Notes under the pieces: model-generated | Databases searched by the model: none | What the model was told of the DNA's origin: nothing | What the model saw: the letters and a program-made list of their open reading frames with translations, nothing else | DNA from: Lactobacillus kimbladii | GTDB lineage: Bacteria; Bacillota; Bacilli; Lactobacillales; Lactobacillaceae | Assembly: GCF_000970755.1 (NCBI RefSeq) | Contig: NZ_KQ034007.1 | Span: forward strand, 1,663,178-1,705,955 | DNA length: 42,778 nucleotides | Reading direction: 5' to 3' | In this document: positions 26,541-35,308 of the stretch, piece by piece | Numbering within the stretch: the first letter of the stretch is position 1 | Layout of the letters: the number at the start of each line of letters is the position of its first letter | Translations under genes and position numbers: made by a program

Positions 26541-28406
26541 CTACCTACCGGCTTTAGCAGTTTCAGCCGCATCAATTCCGGCTAGTCTACCAGAAATATA
26601 AGCAAAGCCTAAAGTACCACCTTCAAAATCAACGTAAGCTTTGCCATACATTCCTGATGCATCGGCACCAGCTACGTAAAGGTTTGGTACTGGTTCACCA
26701 TTTGGAGCTAAAGCATGCATTTTTTCATCAATGGTTGCACCACCAAGAGTGCCCAGGTTACGAGCGATGAATTTTACAGCGTAAAATGGACCCTGCTCTA
26801 CTGGAATCATTCTCTTCGTATCAGAGAAGAACAAGTCGTCCTCACCCTTCTTCTTAGCATTGTTGTATTGCGCAACTGATTTGGCCAAATTATCTTTGTC
26901 AACACCCATCTTTTCAGCCAATTCTTCGATAGTGTCTGCAACAAAAATAACATTGGTTGAAGCCAGTTTATTCAGTAATGAAGTAAAGTCAGTCTTCTCG
27001 TGTTCGTGCTTGATATTTTCATCAGTATCCGTTGGGAAGTTAAATTCCATGTAAAACTGATGGCGATTCTTCCACTTGCCATAGTGGTCTTCAATTGCGA
27101 CTGTTCCGCCTTCTTTAATCTTATCCAGCATTGCCTGATCAAAGACAACGAATTCAGTTTGTTGTGGTTGTTCTGACAATTCTGCACCGTGAACAGCGAA
27201 ATCTAGTGCATGGGTTTCACTAGCATAACGTTGACCACGATTATTAACACGCAAGTTAGGAAAATCAGCTAGGGCATTGACAGGCATCCAGTTTGGACCA
27301 ACAAGTTTAGCCATTTCGCCAATATCTTTATCACTAAAAGTTTGCCAGAAGTAATGAGTAGAACCATTAATGTGGTGAGCAGTTCCTGCATCCCAGGCCA
27401 TATTCAAACCATCACCAGTATTTTGCAAAACTTGACCTTGTGTGCTGACATCGCCAAGATACTTTTTGCGCATTTCAGGACTGCCGCCAAAGCCACCTGT
27501 TGCAATAACGACTTTTTTAGCATTAACATGTAGTGTTTTGTCATCACCTTCGGCAATTAAACCAGTGACTTTACCTGCATTATCTTGCAACAATTTTTTA
27601 CCTGCAAAGCCAAAGTACATCTTGCCACCGATTGACTTGAATTTTTCAATTAGTTTGGTTACGGCCTTAGTGCCACCTTCTTGATAGCCATGAAGAGTGG
27701 CTGGCATACCAATGTGATCGTAACTGCCGCCAGTACCAGCGTCAACTAATTTCATAATAGCGCCGTTTTCATTTAGCCAATCGACAGTTTTTCCTGATTC
27801 ATCAATAATGCGGCGAACCAAAATTGAATTCATGTAACCTTGAGAAGCATCCATGTATTCGTCGTAAAGCCACTTCTTGGAAACAACTGCATCTTGATCT
27901 TTTTGTTGTTGACTATCGCCGGCAAACATACCACCGGCAAAAGTACTTGCACCAAGTGGTGAAATAGTTTTTTCAAATAAAGCTACTTCTGCGCCATGTT
28001 GACGAGCTGCTAAAGCGGCTGCCACGCCTGCACCACCGGCACCAACTACCGCGACATCAACGTCAATAGTTTCTTCTTTCTTGCCAGCAGTTTGACCACC
28101 ATTTTCTTTAAGGGCATCAAAGTCAACCCCTGCCTTATTCAAGGCTTCTTTAACGCCTTCAATAATACCGTGTGAAGTTTCAGAAGCACCAGAAACAACA
28201 TCAACATCGACTGATTGCTGATCCACAATTTTTTGTGCCATTTTCCTAAATGCGTTATCAGCTAAACTATCGGGAGCATATTTATCTAACGGTTTAACAT
28301 TTACTATCTTGTCTGAGTCAACCTCAACTTCAAGATTAATTTGACTTTCCTTACCTTGACCAGAACCAGTATATTTGCCTGGATTTTCGGTTATTTTTTG
28401 TGCCAT
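26541..28406 (-). CDS. FAD-dependent fumarate/urocanate-type reductase with N-terminal covalent-FMN domain
   Basis: A 621-residue cytosolic two-flavin reductase. Residues 1-100 are an FMN_bind domain with the ApbE attachment motif D69-V-V-S-G-A-S75. Residues about 115-620 are the FAD domain: VAVVGAGGAGVAAALAA, GASTFAGGMFAGD, VVIATGGFGGS, ARNLGTLGGATID and the end motif LYVAGADASGMYGKAYVDFEGGTLGFAY followed by SGRLAG. Covalent FMN is thought to relay electrons from NADH or a partner to FAD and then to a C=C acceptor. The ATG at 28406 is preferred because an upstream GTG is part of the AAAGGGG ribosome site. It lies between the MFS carrier and the FAD-only paralogue. The exact acceptor is unknown; fumarate, urocanate and hydroxycinnamates are possible. 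Confidence 0.9.
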   Translation of the reverse strand: MAQKITENPGKYTGSGQGKESQINLEVEVDSDKIVNVKPLDKYAPDSLADNAFRKMAQKIVDQQSVDVDVVSGASETSHGIIEGVKEALNKAGVDFDALKENGGQTAGKKEETIDVDVAVVGAGGAGVAAALAARQHGAEVALFEKTISPLGASTFAGGMFAGDSQQQKDQDAVVSKKWLYDEYMDASQGYMNSILVRRIIDESGKTVDWLNENGAIMKLVDAGTGGSYDHIGMPATLHGYQEGGTKAVTKLIEKFKSIGGKMYFGFAGKKLLQDNAGKVTGLIAEGDDKTLHVNAKKVVIATGGFGGSPEMRKKYLGDVSTQGQVLQNTGDGLNMAWDAGTAHHINGSTHYFWQTFSDKDIGEMAKLVGPNWMPVNALADFPNLRVNNRGQRYASETHALDFAVHGAELSEQPQQTEFVVFDQAMLDKIKEGGTVAIEDHYGKWKNRHQFYMEFNFPTDTDENIKHEHEKTDFTSLLNKLASTNVIFVADTIEELAEKMGVDKDNLAKSVAQYNNAKKKGEDDLFFSDTKRMIPVEQGPFYAVKFIARNLGTLGGATIDEKMHALAPNGEPVPNLYVAGADASGMYGKAYVDFEGGTLGFAYISGRLAGIDAAETAKAGR

Positions 28407-28435
28407 ATAAATGACCCCTTTCACTTTAAAAAATC

Positions 28436-29656
28436 TTATTCAGCATGACGACGAGCAGCATTTGCGTCTGGTAAAACTGCCAGTACGATAATTTGTACTA
28501 CAAAGACAAGACCTTGAATAATAAAGGTTAATGCATAGTTCTTACCAGCAATTGAAGAAATAATAACTGGAAGGAAGAATGATAATAGCAGTGATACTGT
28601 ACCAACAAGTCCACCAGCACTACCAGCGTTCTTAGGACCGATCTCTGGGAATGTAATTGGCATAGCCTGCATAATAGGACCAGTCATAGCGCCAAATACG
28701 CCGCCAAGGATTAGTGCAATGCTTAATGGCATTCCTAATGGAATATACCAAGTTATGGCCATCAACAGACCACCAAGAGCAGTAATAACAATCATCATTG
28801 GTTTAGCCTTTTTGGCCTTATTGATAATTGCTGGGCCAAAGAGTGAACCTGCTAAACTACCAATAGTAGCAACAGAAGCAACCACACCAGCAGCTGCAGG
28901 AGTCATTCCCCTGGCAGCGAATGCTTGTGGCAAAATGCCTGAGAAGGCTTCACTAGCACCCATACCAAAGCCCACAGCTAAAGCAACATACCAAGTTTTC
29001 TTACTTTTAGCAGCAGCCTTGAAGAATTCAAACGATGACTCAGATTTGCCTTGTTCTGTTTGAGGTTGTGGAACTTCTTCACCCTTAGGAGTATCTTTAA
29101 CAAAGATCACCCAGCAAACAGCTAAAACCAATAGTACAGTCGATGAAAAGATATATGCCTTTTCAACAGTTGGGAACAAAGAACTGGTAGCTTGGGAAAG
29201 CATAATTCCGACACTGGCTGAAGCAAAGAAGACACCCATAGCTGTGTTAGTATCTTGTTTAAACCAGGTACCAAAGATTTTCAGAGTATTAGCATTTAGC
29301 AGAGCCATATAAACTCCGAAAAGTAACAGGGTAATAAACATTGTGATAAAGTTATTAGCAAAAAGGCGACCGTATGCACCTAGTACTGAGATAACTAAAC
29401 CAACAGAAACGATTTTCTTAGCTCCGAACTTATCAGCAAGAGAGCCGGCAGGAATACTTAAGAAAACTGCAATAAGCATTGGTGCCATTAATAAACTTTG
29501 AAATTGTGCTGGTGAAATATGCAGTGCTGGCATAATTTGGACAGCTAAAGCAGAAATCTGAAATTGAATGTAACTACTAATTGCATCAAGCAAAGCAGCT
29601 ATTGCTAAGATTACCCACCTATAATTTGAAAGCTTAGGTAACTGTTTTTCATCCAT
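28436..29656 (-). CDS. MFS transporter in the flavoprotein operon
   Basis: A 406-residue, 12-helix major facilitator. Motif A is GSLADKFGAKKIVSVG (about 77-92) and a central charged loop (about 195-220, PKGEEVPQPQTEQGK) separates the halves. Overall it resembles the anion-type carriers of the CynX/NarK/oxalate-formate group more than drug pumps. It sits between two reductase genes with gaps of about 30 bases, so its likely job is to bring in the electron acceptor or swap it for the reduced product. AAAGGAG lies 12 bases before the ATG. The cargo is unknown. Confidence 0.85.
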   Translation of the reverse strand: MDEKQLPKLSNYRWVILAIAALLDAISSYIQFQISALAVQIMPALHISPAQFQSLLMAPMLIAVFLSIPAGSLADKFGAKKIVSVGLVISVLGAYGRLFANNFITMFITLLLFGVYMALLNANTLKIFGTWFKQDTNTAMGVFFASASVGIMLSQATSSLFPTVEKAYIFSSTVLLVLAVCWVIFVKDTPKGEEVPQPQTEQGKSESSFEFFKAAAKSKKTWYVALAVGFGMGASEAFSGILPQAFAARGMTPAAAGVVASVATIGSLAGSLFGPAIINKAKKAKPMMIVITALGGLLMAITWYIPLGMPLSIALILGGVFGAMTGPIMQAMPITFPEIGPKNAGSAGGLVGTVSLLLSFFLPVIISSIAGKNYALTFIIQGLVFVVQIIVLAVLPDANAARRHAE

Positions 29657-29686
29657 GATATATAAAAACTCCTTTTATGATAAAAA

Positions 29687-31171
29687 CTAATTTTCAGCAG
29701 CATATTGTCCGGCTAGACGACCAAAGGTCTGGGCGTGACTGCAAGTAAGGCCAGGAATTCTATCTGGATAACTGCCCCAGAAGAAACCACCACTGGCGTT
29801 ACCAGCTGCGTATAGGTGAGGAATTGGATCACCATTCTGGTCAATAACTTCCATCTTAGTATTGATCCGCAATCCATCCAGAGTAGCAAGCAAACGTCCG
29901 CCCATGATGACACCATAGTATGGCGCTTTATCTACTGGGAATAATCTGAACTTTTCTTTACCAAAGTCGGTATCTACGCCTTTTTCACACATTTCGTTAT
30001 AGCGTTTAACACTGTTAACCAGGTTATCTTTTGGCAAATTCAATTTTTCAGCTAATTCTTCAATGGTATCTGCTTTCTTGACTAAGCCATCATCAATCCT
30101 GCGTTGAATTTCTTCTTTGTTTTCCTCAGTATTGTAAATACCAGGCCAGCCTAAACGAGAACAACCTTGAGTATCAAATTGTGCCAAATGATCCATAGTA
30201 TCTTCAGACCAAATTTGTGCTTCCAGGTAGCCTGGTTGCTTAGCCATTGCATTAATATCAAATTGGTAAGGTACACTTTCGTTGCCGAAACGCTCACCTT
30301 TTAAGTTAACTTTTAGTAGTGGGTAAGCACCCATCCAGAAGTAGCCTGGATCCTTAAAGTCAATGACATAATGGTCTTCAGCCTTAGTGCCAACAGGAAC
30401 TGCACCACGGTCAAAAATGATTTCAGCTGGTTCTTCATCGCGAGCGGCACCGACTTTAAGGCCAGCAAGAATACCTGAACCATCATCACGAGGTCCATCT
30501 GAATAAACATTCTTCTTGTAGCCAAGTGGATCCCATTTCTTCATCAATTCAACATTGGCACCGTAACCGCCAGTACAAATGATGACACCCTTATTAGCTT
30601 TATACTCAGTCTTTTCGCCACTTTCACGATCACTGGTAATTACACCGGTTACCGCACCACTATCATCTGTCACTAATTCTTCTAATTTAGTGTTGTATTT
30701 AAGGGTTACTCCTAGTTCTTTGACCTTATCAATTACCCAATCGCCATAATGAGCCCAGCCGTTGTCAGGTGTTGCAATTGCTAACTCAGTATTGAAAGCT
30801 GTATTAACAACAGTTTCATAGTGGGCATCTTTTTGTGGTCTCAAAACACCGCCATTTGGTTTCAAAATGTTATCTTCCAGCCAATTGGCAGTTTCATCTG
30901 CATGATTTGCCCAAGTCCAAAGTAAACGTTCATCAACGTTATCTTGGAAGAACAAAGTTAAAAAGTTCATTAGTTTAGCTTTATCAACTTTAATTCCTGC
31001 TCTTCTTTGGGCGTTACTGTCCAGCGCAGCAAAGAATGAACGGAATAAAAACCTTGAACTTCCTTGCTTGTCAATCAGGAGAACTTTTGCTCCCTTTTCA
31101 GCAGCAGCACAAGCTGCCATTGCGCCAGCATTGCTGGCACCAGCAATAATGACATCATAAGTATTTTCCAT
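29687..31171 (-). CDS. FAD-dependent reductase/dehydrogenase, FAD domain only, first gene of operon
   Basis: A 494-residue soluble FAD_binding_2 protein. The FAD fold is VIIAGASNAGAMAACAAAE (8-26), the second motif GVIICTGGYGAN, and the C-terminal LYAAGNASGGFFWGSYPDRIPGLT region with FGRLAG. The GGFFWGSYPDRIPG loop differs from the loops of the three paralogues, so its substrate should differ. No FMN_bind domain, flavinylation motif or signal peptide is present. It is the first gene after lysR and its terminator, followed by MFS and the other two reductases, and probably sits behind a LysR-controlled promoter at about 31172-31300. Confidence 0.82.
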   Translation of the reverse strand: MENTYDVIIAGASNAGAMAACAAAEKGAKVLLIDKQGSSRFLFRSFFAALDSNAQRRAGIKVDKAKLMNFLTLFFQDNVDERLLWTWANHADETANWLEDNILKPNGGVLRPQKDAHYETVVNTAFNTELAIATPDNGWAHYGDWVIDKVKELGVTLKYNTKLEELVTDDSGAVTGVITSDRESGEKTEYKANKGVIICTGGYGANVELMKKWDPLGYKKNVYSDGPRDDGSGILAGLKVGAARDEEPAEIIFDRGAVPVGTKAEDHYVIDFKDPGYFWMGAYPLLKVNLKGERFGNESVPYQFDINAMAKQPGYLEAQIWSEDTMDHLAQFDTQGCSRLGWPGIYNTEENKEEIQRRIDDGLVKKADTIEELAEKLNLPKDNLVNSVKRYNEMCEKGVDTDFGKEKFRLFPVDKAPYYGVIMGGRLLATLDGLRINTKMEVIDQNGDPIPHLYAAGNASGGFFWGSYPDRIPGLTCSHAQTFGRLAGQYAAEN

Positions 31172-31309
31172 TTTTATACCTCACTTCTTTAAACAAATCC
31201 TTTAACCGTTTTCATAATACTATGAATCAAGTGAATTTATGCACCATATTTAGAATTAAGAATTACTAAATGGAATACAGAACATAACAATTTAAAAAGG
31301 CAAAATAAA

Positions 31310-31352
31310 AAATGCTTGTAAGATCAACGTTTAAGCGCTGACTACAAGCATT
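31310..31352 (-). terminator. Terminator of lysR
   Basis: ATGCTTGTA (31312-31320) pairs with TACAAGCAT (31343-31351), and TTTTTTATTTT follows on the minus strand. It separates lysR from the reductase operon, which must therefore have its own promoter in 31172-31305. Confidence 0.8.
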
Positions 31353-31376
31353 CCAAAAACAACTTTTATTTGTGCA

Positions 31377-32288
31377 TTACTTATTTTTATCCTCAGATAA
31401 ATATTCGTTTATTGCTTTTTTTAATGTACTGGCCACTTTTTCAAGTACAGAGTCGTTAGTAAAGCTTTCCATGTATGCAATTCCATATGGTGAAATATCA
31501 TGAAAATCAATGGGAATATATTTAATTCCCTCTGATTGATAATCTGCAATGAAATTGGGCAAAATACCATAGCCCCAGCCACCTCTAACATAAATATCCA
31601 TGGCCAAAAAATCTTGTACAAATTTAATATGTTCCATTCCTAATTTATTGATCAAGGTAGTTTGAAAATTTAATTGCACATTTAAAGAACTGTTAGGATC
31701 AAGCAAAAATACGTCACGATCAATTAAATCTGAAATAGAGATCTTAGATTTTTCTGCTAAAGGAGAACCTTTTGGGCAAGCTACAACTACTTTACCCTGA
31801 ACCATTGGTTCGAAGTGAATATCTTCAACAATATCAACATCTTCTCGTGCAATTGCACACAAATCAACATGATGGTTAAGAAGCTCACCAATAGAATTGT
31901 TGAGTACAAAGACAAACTGGATGTTCAAATTACTCCCAGATTCACGCAATTTGCGCAAAAAAATGGGCAGAATTTTTTGTTCAAACGGTGTATCGCAGAC
32001 CCCTATTCGCAAAAGCGTTTCTGGGTCATTCTTTTTACTTTGCAAGTATGCTACCGTGTAATCCATATCATCTACCACATTGCGCGCAACACGGTAGAAA
32101 TACTTGCCAGCGCTTGTTAAGGAAATACGGTGATGAGCACGATTGATTAAAGTTACCCCCAGTGTATCCTCAAGATCCTTAATATTTTTCGAAACTGCCG
32201 ACTGGGAGAAATTTAAGCGCTCAGCTGCAATAGTAAAACTGGAATTATCTATGGCCTTAATAAAACAGCGTAATTGAGTGAAATTCAT
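31377..32288 (-). CDS. LysR-family transcriptional regulator of the reductase cluster
   Basis: A 303-residue LysR regulator. The winged helix-turn-helix occupies residues 1-60 (MNFTQLRCFIKAIDNSSFTI, AERLNFSQSAVSKNIKDLEDTLG). Residues about 90-295 form the periplasmic-binding-like effector domain. GAGG precedes the ATG. It lies between the 600-residue reductase gene and the four-gene operon, all on the same strand, so it may control both. The co-inducer is probably the acceptor substrate of one reductase. Confidence 0.9.
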   Translation of the reverse strand: MNFTQLRCFIKAIDNSSFTIAAERLNFSQSAVSKNIKDLEDTLGVTLINRAHHRISLTSAGKYFYRVARNVVDDMDYTVAYLQSKKNDPETLLRIGVCDTPFEQKILPIFLRKLRESGSNLNIQFVFVLNNSIGELLNHHVDLCAIAREDVDIVEDIHFEPMVQGKVVVACPKGSPLAEKSKISISDLIDRDVFLLDPNSSLNVQLNFQTTLINKLGMEHIKFVQDFLAMDIYVRGGWGYGILPNFIADYQSEGIKYIPIDFHDISPYGIAYMESFTNDSVLEKVASTLKKAINEYLSEDKNK

Positions 32289-32396
32289 TTTATTACCTCA
32301 TCAAATTAACAAAAAATTTTCTTTCTGTGTATATTATACTAAAAATCAACATACTTAAAAAAGACTGCCCTATTAATTACAGTTTTGAACCATACA

Positions 32397-32427
32397 AAAG
32401 GGCCATTTAATATTAATGACCCTCTTT
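32397..32427 (-). terminator. Probable terminator of the two-flavin reductase gene
   Basis: On the minus strand GGGTCATT and AATGGCCC pair across a short loop with one G-T pair, then TTTT. It lies just after the reductase stop codon and before the lysR promoter. Confidence 0.6.
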
Positions 32428-32438
32428 AGCAATACTTA

Positions 32439-34241
32439 CTATTTTATTTTACTTAGCGCGTCCTTAACCGCGTCTTTGAGACCACGTGATGAACTCGAAG
32501 CACCACTGACTGCATCAACATCAACAGTATTTTCCTGAACCATCTTAGAAGGCAGAGTCTTAATAGCTTTCAAACCGTAGTCATCCGACTCAGCTTGTTT
32601 CAAAACTTCAATATTCTTCAAGTTCTTTTGCTCATCAACAGTTACCCGTACAACTATTTCATCACCCATGCCTTTAGTAGATTTACCAATGTATTGGTTC
32701 TCTCCCGTTTCATAGGTTTCGTGTTTAAGATCCGAAGTTAAGTGCTTTTCAGGCATAGTAGCACCACTTGCTGCATCGGTTGCTTCATCAACTTTTGGTT
32801 TAGCCGCATTTTCCCCTGCAATCTTGCCCCAAATTAAGCATTCAGCCAAGTTATTGCCACCTTGATATTGGTTAGCACAGATACCGCCAAGTTCACCAGC
32901 AGAATAAAGATTAGGAATTGCTTTACCTCTGGTATCTAAAATTTCGGCATTCTTATTTCTTCTAGGACCACCTTGTGTATTAAGCATAGTTTGTTCTAGT
33001 CTGACAGCATAAATTGTGTTACCAGTAAATGCACGTAAAGTTGCTGGATCTCTTCTAAATTCGGGATCGTCTTGTTCTTGACAAGCTTGATTGAAACGAC
33101 TGAGAGTGTCAGACAAAACTGCCGGTTCAACACCAATTTTATCGGCTAATTCAGCAGCAGAGTCAGCCTTGATAACATTTTCTGTGTATGGCTTGTAATC
33201 ACCAATAATTTTATCATTATCCAGCTCCTGCTTTTTTGTTTCGTCAAAAATCAAGTATGGGTGCTCTTGGTTTAGCGGCACTTTCCATTGACCATGATTC
33301 TTGAGATGGCCGTGGCGGTTTTCTTCTGCTTCATTAAAGTATCTGGTACCATCATCACCAACAACAAAGGCACTACCGCTAGAAACAGCTTTATTTTGAG
33401 GCCCTATCATTAAGCGACCACGTTGTCCCGCTGGCACCGCAAAAGCCATACCATGAAGCAGGCCTACAGATTCATAATTATGTAAATGCCAAAAATCAGC
33501 GCCAACTTCTTGGGCCATTCTCAGGCCGTCACCTTTGTTATAAAGGGTACCTAAAGGTGCCAGCCTTTTAGCGCCAATAAAGTCTTCAATCATTCTTTGG
33601 TTGTTTTCAAAACCACCAGTGGTCAACACAACACCATTCTTGGCCTGCACTTTTAATAGTTTACCGTCGCGTTTAATAACCACGCCACAAATTTTTTTGC
33701 TTTCCGGATCTTGAATTAGTTCTTCTGCAGGAGTGCTGTACAAAACAGCAATTTTGTCTTGCCGTTTTACTACCTGCTCCTTTAAAATCTGCCATAAGGC
33801 AGCATCAAACCATTGCTTAGTGACAGAGGTTAAATCACAGGATTCTGAACCTGGAAATTCCGGATATTCTATGATAGCAATACTTTTATCAGTGGTATAT
33901 TCCTTAGCATTATATGGTTTAACACCCAAATATTTAGAAACATATTCAGGAATGTGCACCATCCCATCGACATAAGTATCAATCATCTCTTCGTCAAGTT
34001 CCATTGGCGCCGTTAGTTTTTGATAATACTTTTTCAACTCATTAAAGTCATTGCCAGTAGCAATTAATTGGGCAGAATAACGGGTATTACCACCTTCGTG
34101 CCCTTCAGGAGCTGCATCAACCAGTAGCACTTTGGCATCATGATCAGCCGCAAACCGAGCAGCAGTTGCACCAGCGCCACCAAATCCTAAAACGACAACA
34201 TCATAATTAGCATCCCATGAAAAATTTTTATGATAAATCAT
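32439..34241 (-). CDS. FAD-dependent fumarate/urocanate-type reductase with C-terminal covalent-FMN domain and an extra flavinylation motif
   Basis: A 600-residue cytosolic reductase with the mirror-image architecture of the 621-residue one. Residues 1-485 are the FAD domain: VVVLGFGGAGATAARFA, the GGNTRYSAQL loop, VVLTTGGFENN, LNTQGGPRRN, and LYSAGELGGICANQYQGGNNLAE with GKIAGENAA. Residues about 500-600 are FMN_bind, with D576-A-V-S-G-A-S582. A second match, D489-A-A-S-G-A-T495, lies in the linker outside any visible FMN_bind fold. The ATG at 34241 has AAGGAG six bases upstream; the longer reading from 34271 lacks one. The GICANQYQGGNNLAE end motif is nearest to fumarate/urocanate reductases. 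It is divergent from the cupin gene. Confidence 0.9.
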   Translation of the reverse strand: MIYHKNFSWDANYDVVVLGFGGAGATAARFAADHDAKVLLVDAAPEGHEGGNTRYSAQLIATGNDFNELKKYYQKLTAPMELDEEMIDTYVDGMVHIPEYVSKYLGVKPYNAKEYTTDKSIAIIEYPEFPGSESCDLTSVTKQWFDAALWQILKEQVVKRQDKIAVLYSTPAEELIQDPESKKICGVVIKRDGKLLKVQAKNGVVLTTGGFENNQRMIEDFIGAKRLAPLGTLYNKGDGLRMAQEVGADFWHLHNYESVGLLHGMAFAVPAGQRGRLMIGPQNKAVSSGSAFVVGDDGTRYFNEAEENRHGHLKNHGQWKVPLNQEHPYLIFDETKKQELDNDKIIGDYKPYTENVIKADSAAELADKIGVEPAVLSDTLSRFNQACQEQDDPEFRRDPATLRAFTGNTIYAVRLEQTMLNTQGGPRRNKNAEILDTRGKAIPNLYSAGELGGICANQYQGGNNLAECLIWGKIAGENAAKPKVDEATDAASGATMPEKHLTSDLKHETYETGENQYIGKSTKGMGDEIVVRVTVDEQKNLKNIEVLKQAESDDYGLKAIKTLPSKMVQENTVDVDAVSGASSSSRGLKDAVKDALSKIK

Positions 34242-34364
34242 ATAAATCTCCTTAATATAAATCGCTTTCATTTATCAAGTTAATTTTATCACATTATATT
34301 TTTTCAATATATACTATTTAAAAAACAATAATTAATTATTAATAAAACTCATTTGTTAAAATAA

Positions 34365-34395
34365 TTTGACTTAAAGTTCACGTTAAGGATTAAAA
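34365..34395 (+). promoter_or_regulatory. MerR-type promoter with 19-bp spacer for the cupin/CMD operon
   Basis: TTGACT (34365-34370) and TAAAAT (34390-34395) are separated by 19 bases rather than 17. The spacer includes the dyad CTTAA-N8-TTAAG. This arrangement is the hallmark of promoters activated by MerR-family regulators. No merR gene is in the window. Confidence 0.6.
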
Positions 34396-34430
34396 TAATC
34401 CTATTAAATTAAAGAGAAAAGGAGAATAAA

Positions 34431-34844
34431 ATGAACGATCATAAAAGTGATGTGCAAAATGGTATTTTTGCTTTAGGTGCCAAAAATACTGCTTATCAAA
34501 AATATTTTAAGGGTCAAAGCTACCAGCAAAGTTTAGTCAGTGATCCTGATATTAATGTCAGCGTCTCAAATGTCAGTTTTGAACCCGGTTGTCGCAACAA
34601 CTGGCACCAGCATATTGGCGGCTTTCAAATTTTATTAGCTACTGCTGGTGAAGGCTGGTATCAAGAAGAAGGTAAGCCGGCACGCAAACTGCATCCAGGA
34701 GATGTCGTCGTAGTTCATGACAGCGTCAAACATTGGCATGGTGCTACCAAGAACAGTTGGTTTGTACATATAGCTATTACTGCTGGAACGCCTAAATGGT
34801 TGGAACCTGTTACAGATGAAGAATATGAGAAGCTGGAGGACTAA
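34431..34844 (+). CDS. Cupin-domain protein
   Basis: A 137-residue single-domain cupin. Motif 1 is SFEPGCRNNWHQHIGGFQIL (49-68) with His59 and His61 as metal ligands and Gln66 where many cupins have Glu. Motif 2 is LHPGDVVVVHDSVKHWHG (87-104) with a His ligand. Such proteins are often paired with carboxymuconolactone decarboxylase-like proteins in lactobacilli, as here, where the next gene starts 2 bases after the stop. The pair is probably involved in detoxifying quinones, aldehydes or oxidants, but no reaction is established. AAGGAG precedes the ATG. Confidence 0.85.
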   Translation: MNDHKSDVQNGIFALGAKNTAYQKYFKGQSYQQSLVSDPDINVSVSNVSFEPGCRNNWHQHIGGFQILLATAGEGWYQEEGKPARKLHPGDVVVVHDSVKHWHGATKNSWFVHIAITAGTPKWLEPVTDEEYEKLED

Positions 34845-34846
34845 AA

Positions 34847-35164
34847 ATGAAAAAACAAACAGCTGGTAGAGATAACTTAGGTGATTTTGCACCTAAGTTT
34901 GCAGAATTAAATGATGACGTTTTATTTGGTGAAGTCTGGTCAAGAGAAGATAAATTATCTGCACGCGACCGTAGTTTAATTACCTGTGCTGCCTTAATGG
35001 CACAAGGAGCTTTTCCCCAACTTAAATCACATATGATTATGGGAAAAAAGAACGGCATTACAAAAGACGAAATGGCCGAACTGATTACCCACTTGGCTTT
35101 TTATTGTGGCTGGCCTAAAGCATGGTCTGCTTTTGATTTGGCAAAAGAAATTTTCACTGATTAA
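34847..35164 (+). CDS. Carboxymuconolactone decarboxylase/AhpD-like protein
   Basis: A 105-residue all-helical protein of the CMD/AhpD family. The family core is visible: LFGEVWSREDKLSARDRSLITCAALMAQG (26-54), then HMIMGKKNGITKDEMAELITHLAFYCGWPKAW. It has Cys47, His62 and Cys87 but not the CxxC of true AhpD peroxidase reductases, so a simple thiol peroxidase role is not implied. It shares an operon with the cupin gene and has GGAGG 6 bases before the ATG. The substrate is unknown. Confidence 0.85.
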   Translation: MKKQTAGRDNLGDFAPKFAELNDDVLFGEVWSREDKLSARDRSLITCAALMAQGAFPQLKSHMIMGKKNGITKDEMAELITHLAFYCGWPKAWSAFDLAKEIFTD

Positions 35165-35175
35165 AACCTTAATTT

Positions 35176-35209
35176 AAAGCAGCTGGCCCTTTTGCTTGGC
35201 TGCTTTTTT
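35176..35209 (+). terminator. Terminator of the cupin/CMD operon
   Basis: AAAGCAGC and GCTGCTTT arms with inner pairs flank a short loop, followed by a T run. Confidence 0.75.
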
Positions 35210-35308
35210 ATGTCTAAAAACTTTGACCTCTAACGGTTTCTGCATCCCTAATTTTATGCTAACCTGTAGAAGTATTAATTAAAGAAATTACAGGAGTAAA
35301 AACCGATT

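Noticed and set aside
28719-29063. A 114-codon plus-strand frame opposite the MFS carrier
   Set aside because: Antisense shadow of a conserved transporter; no start signals.
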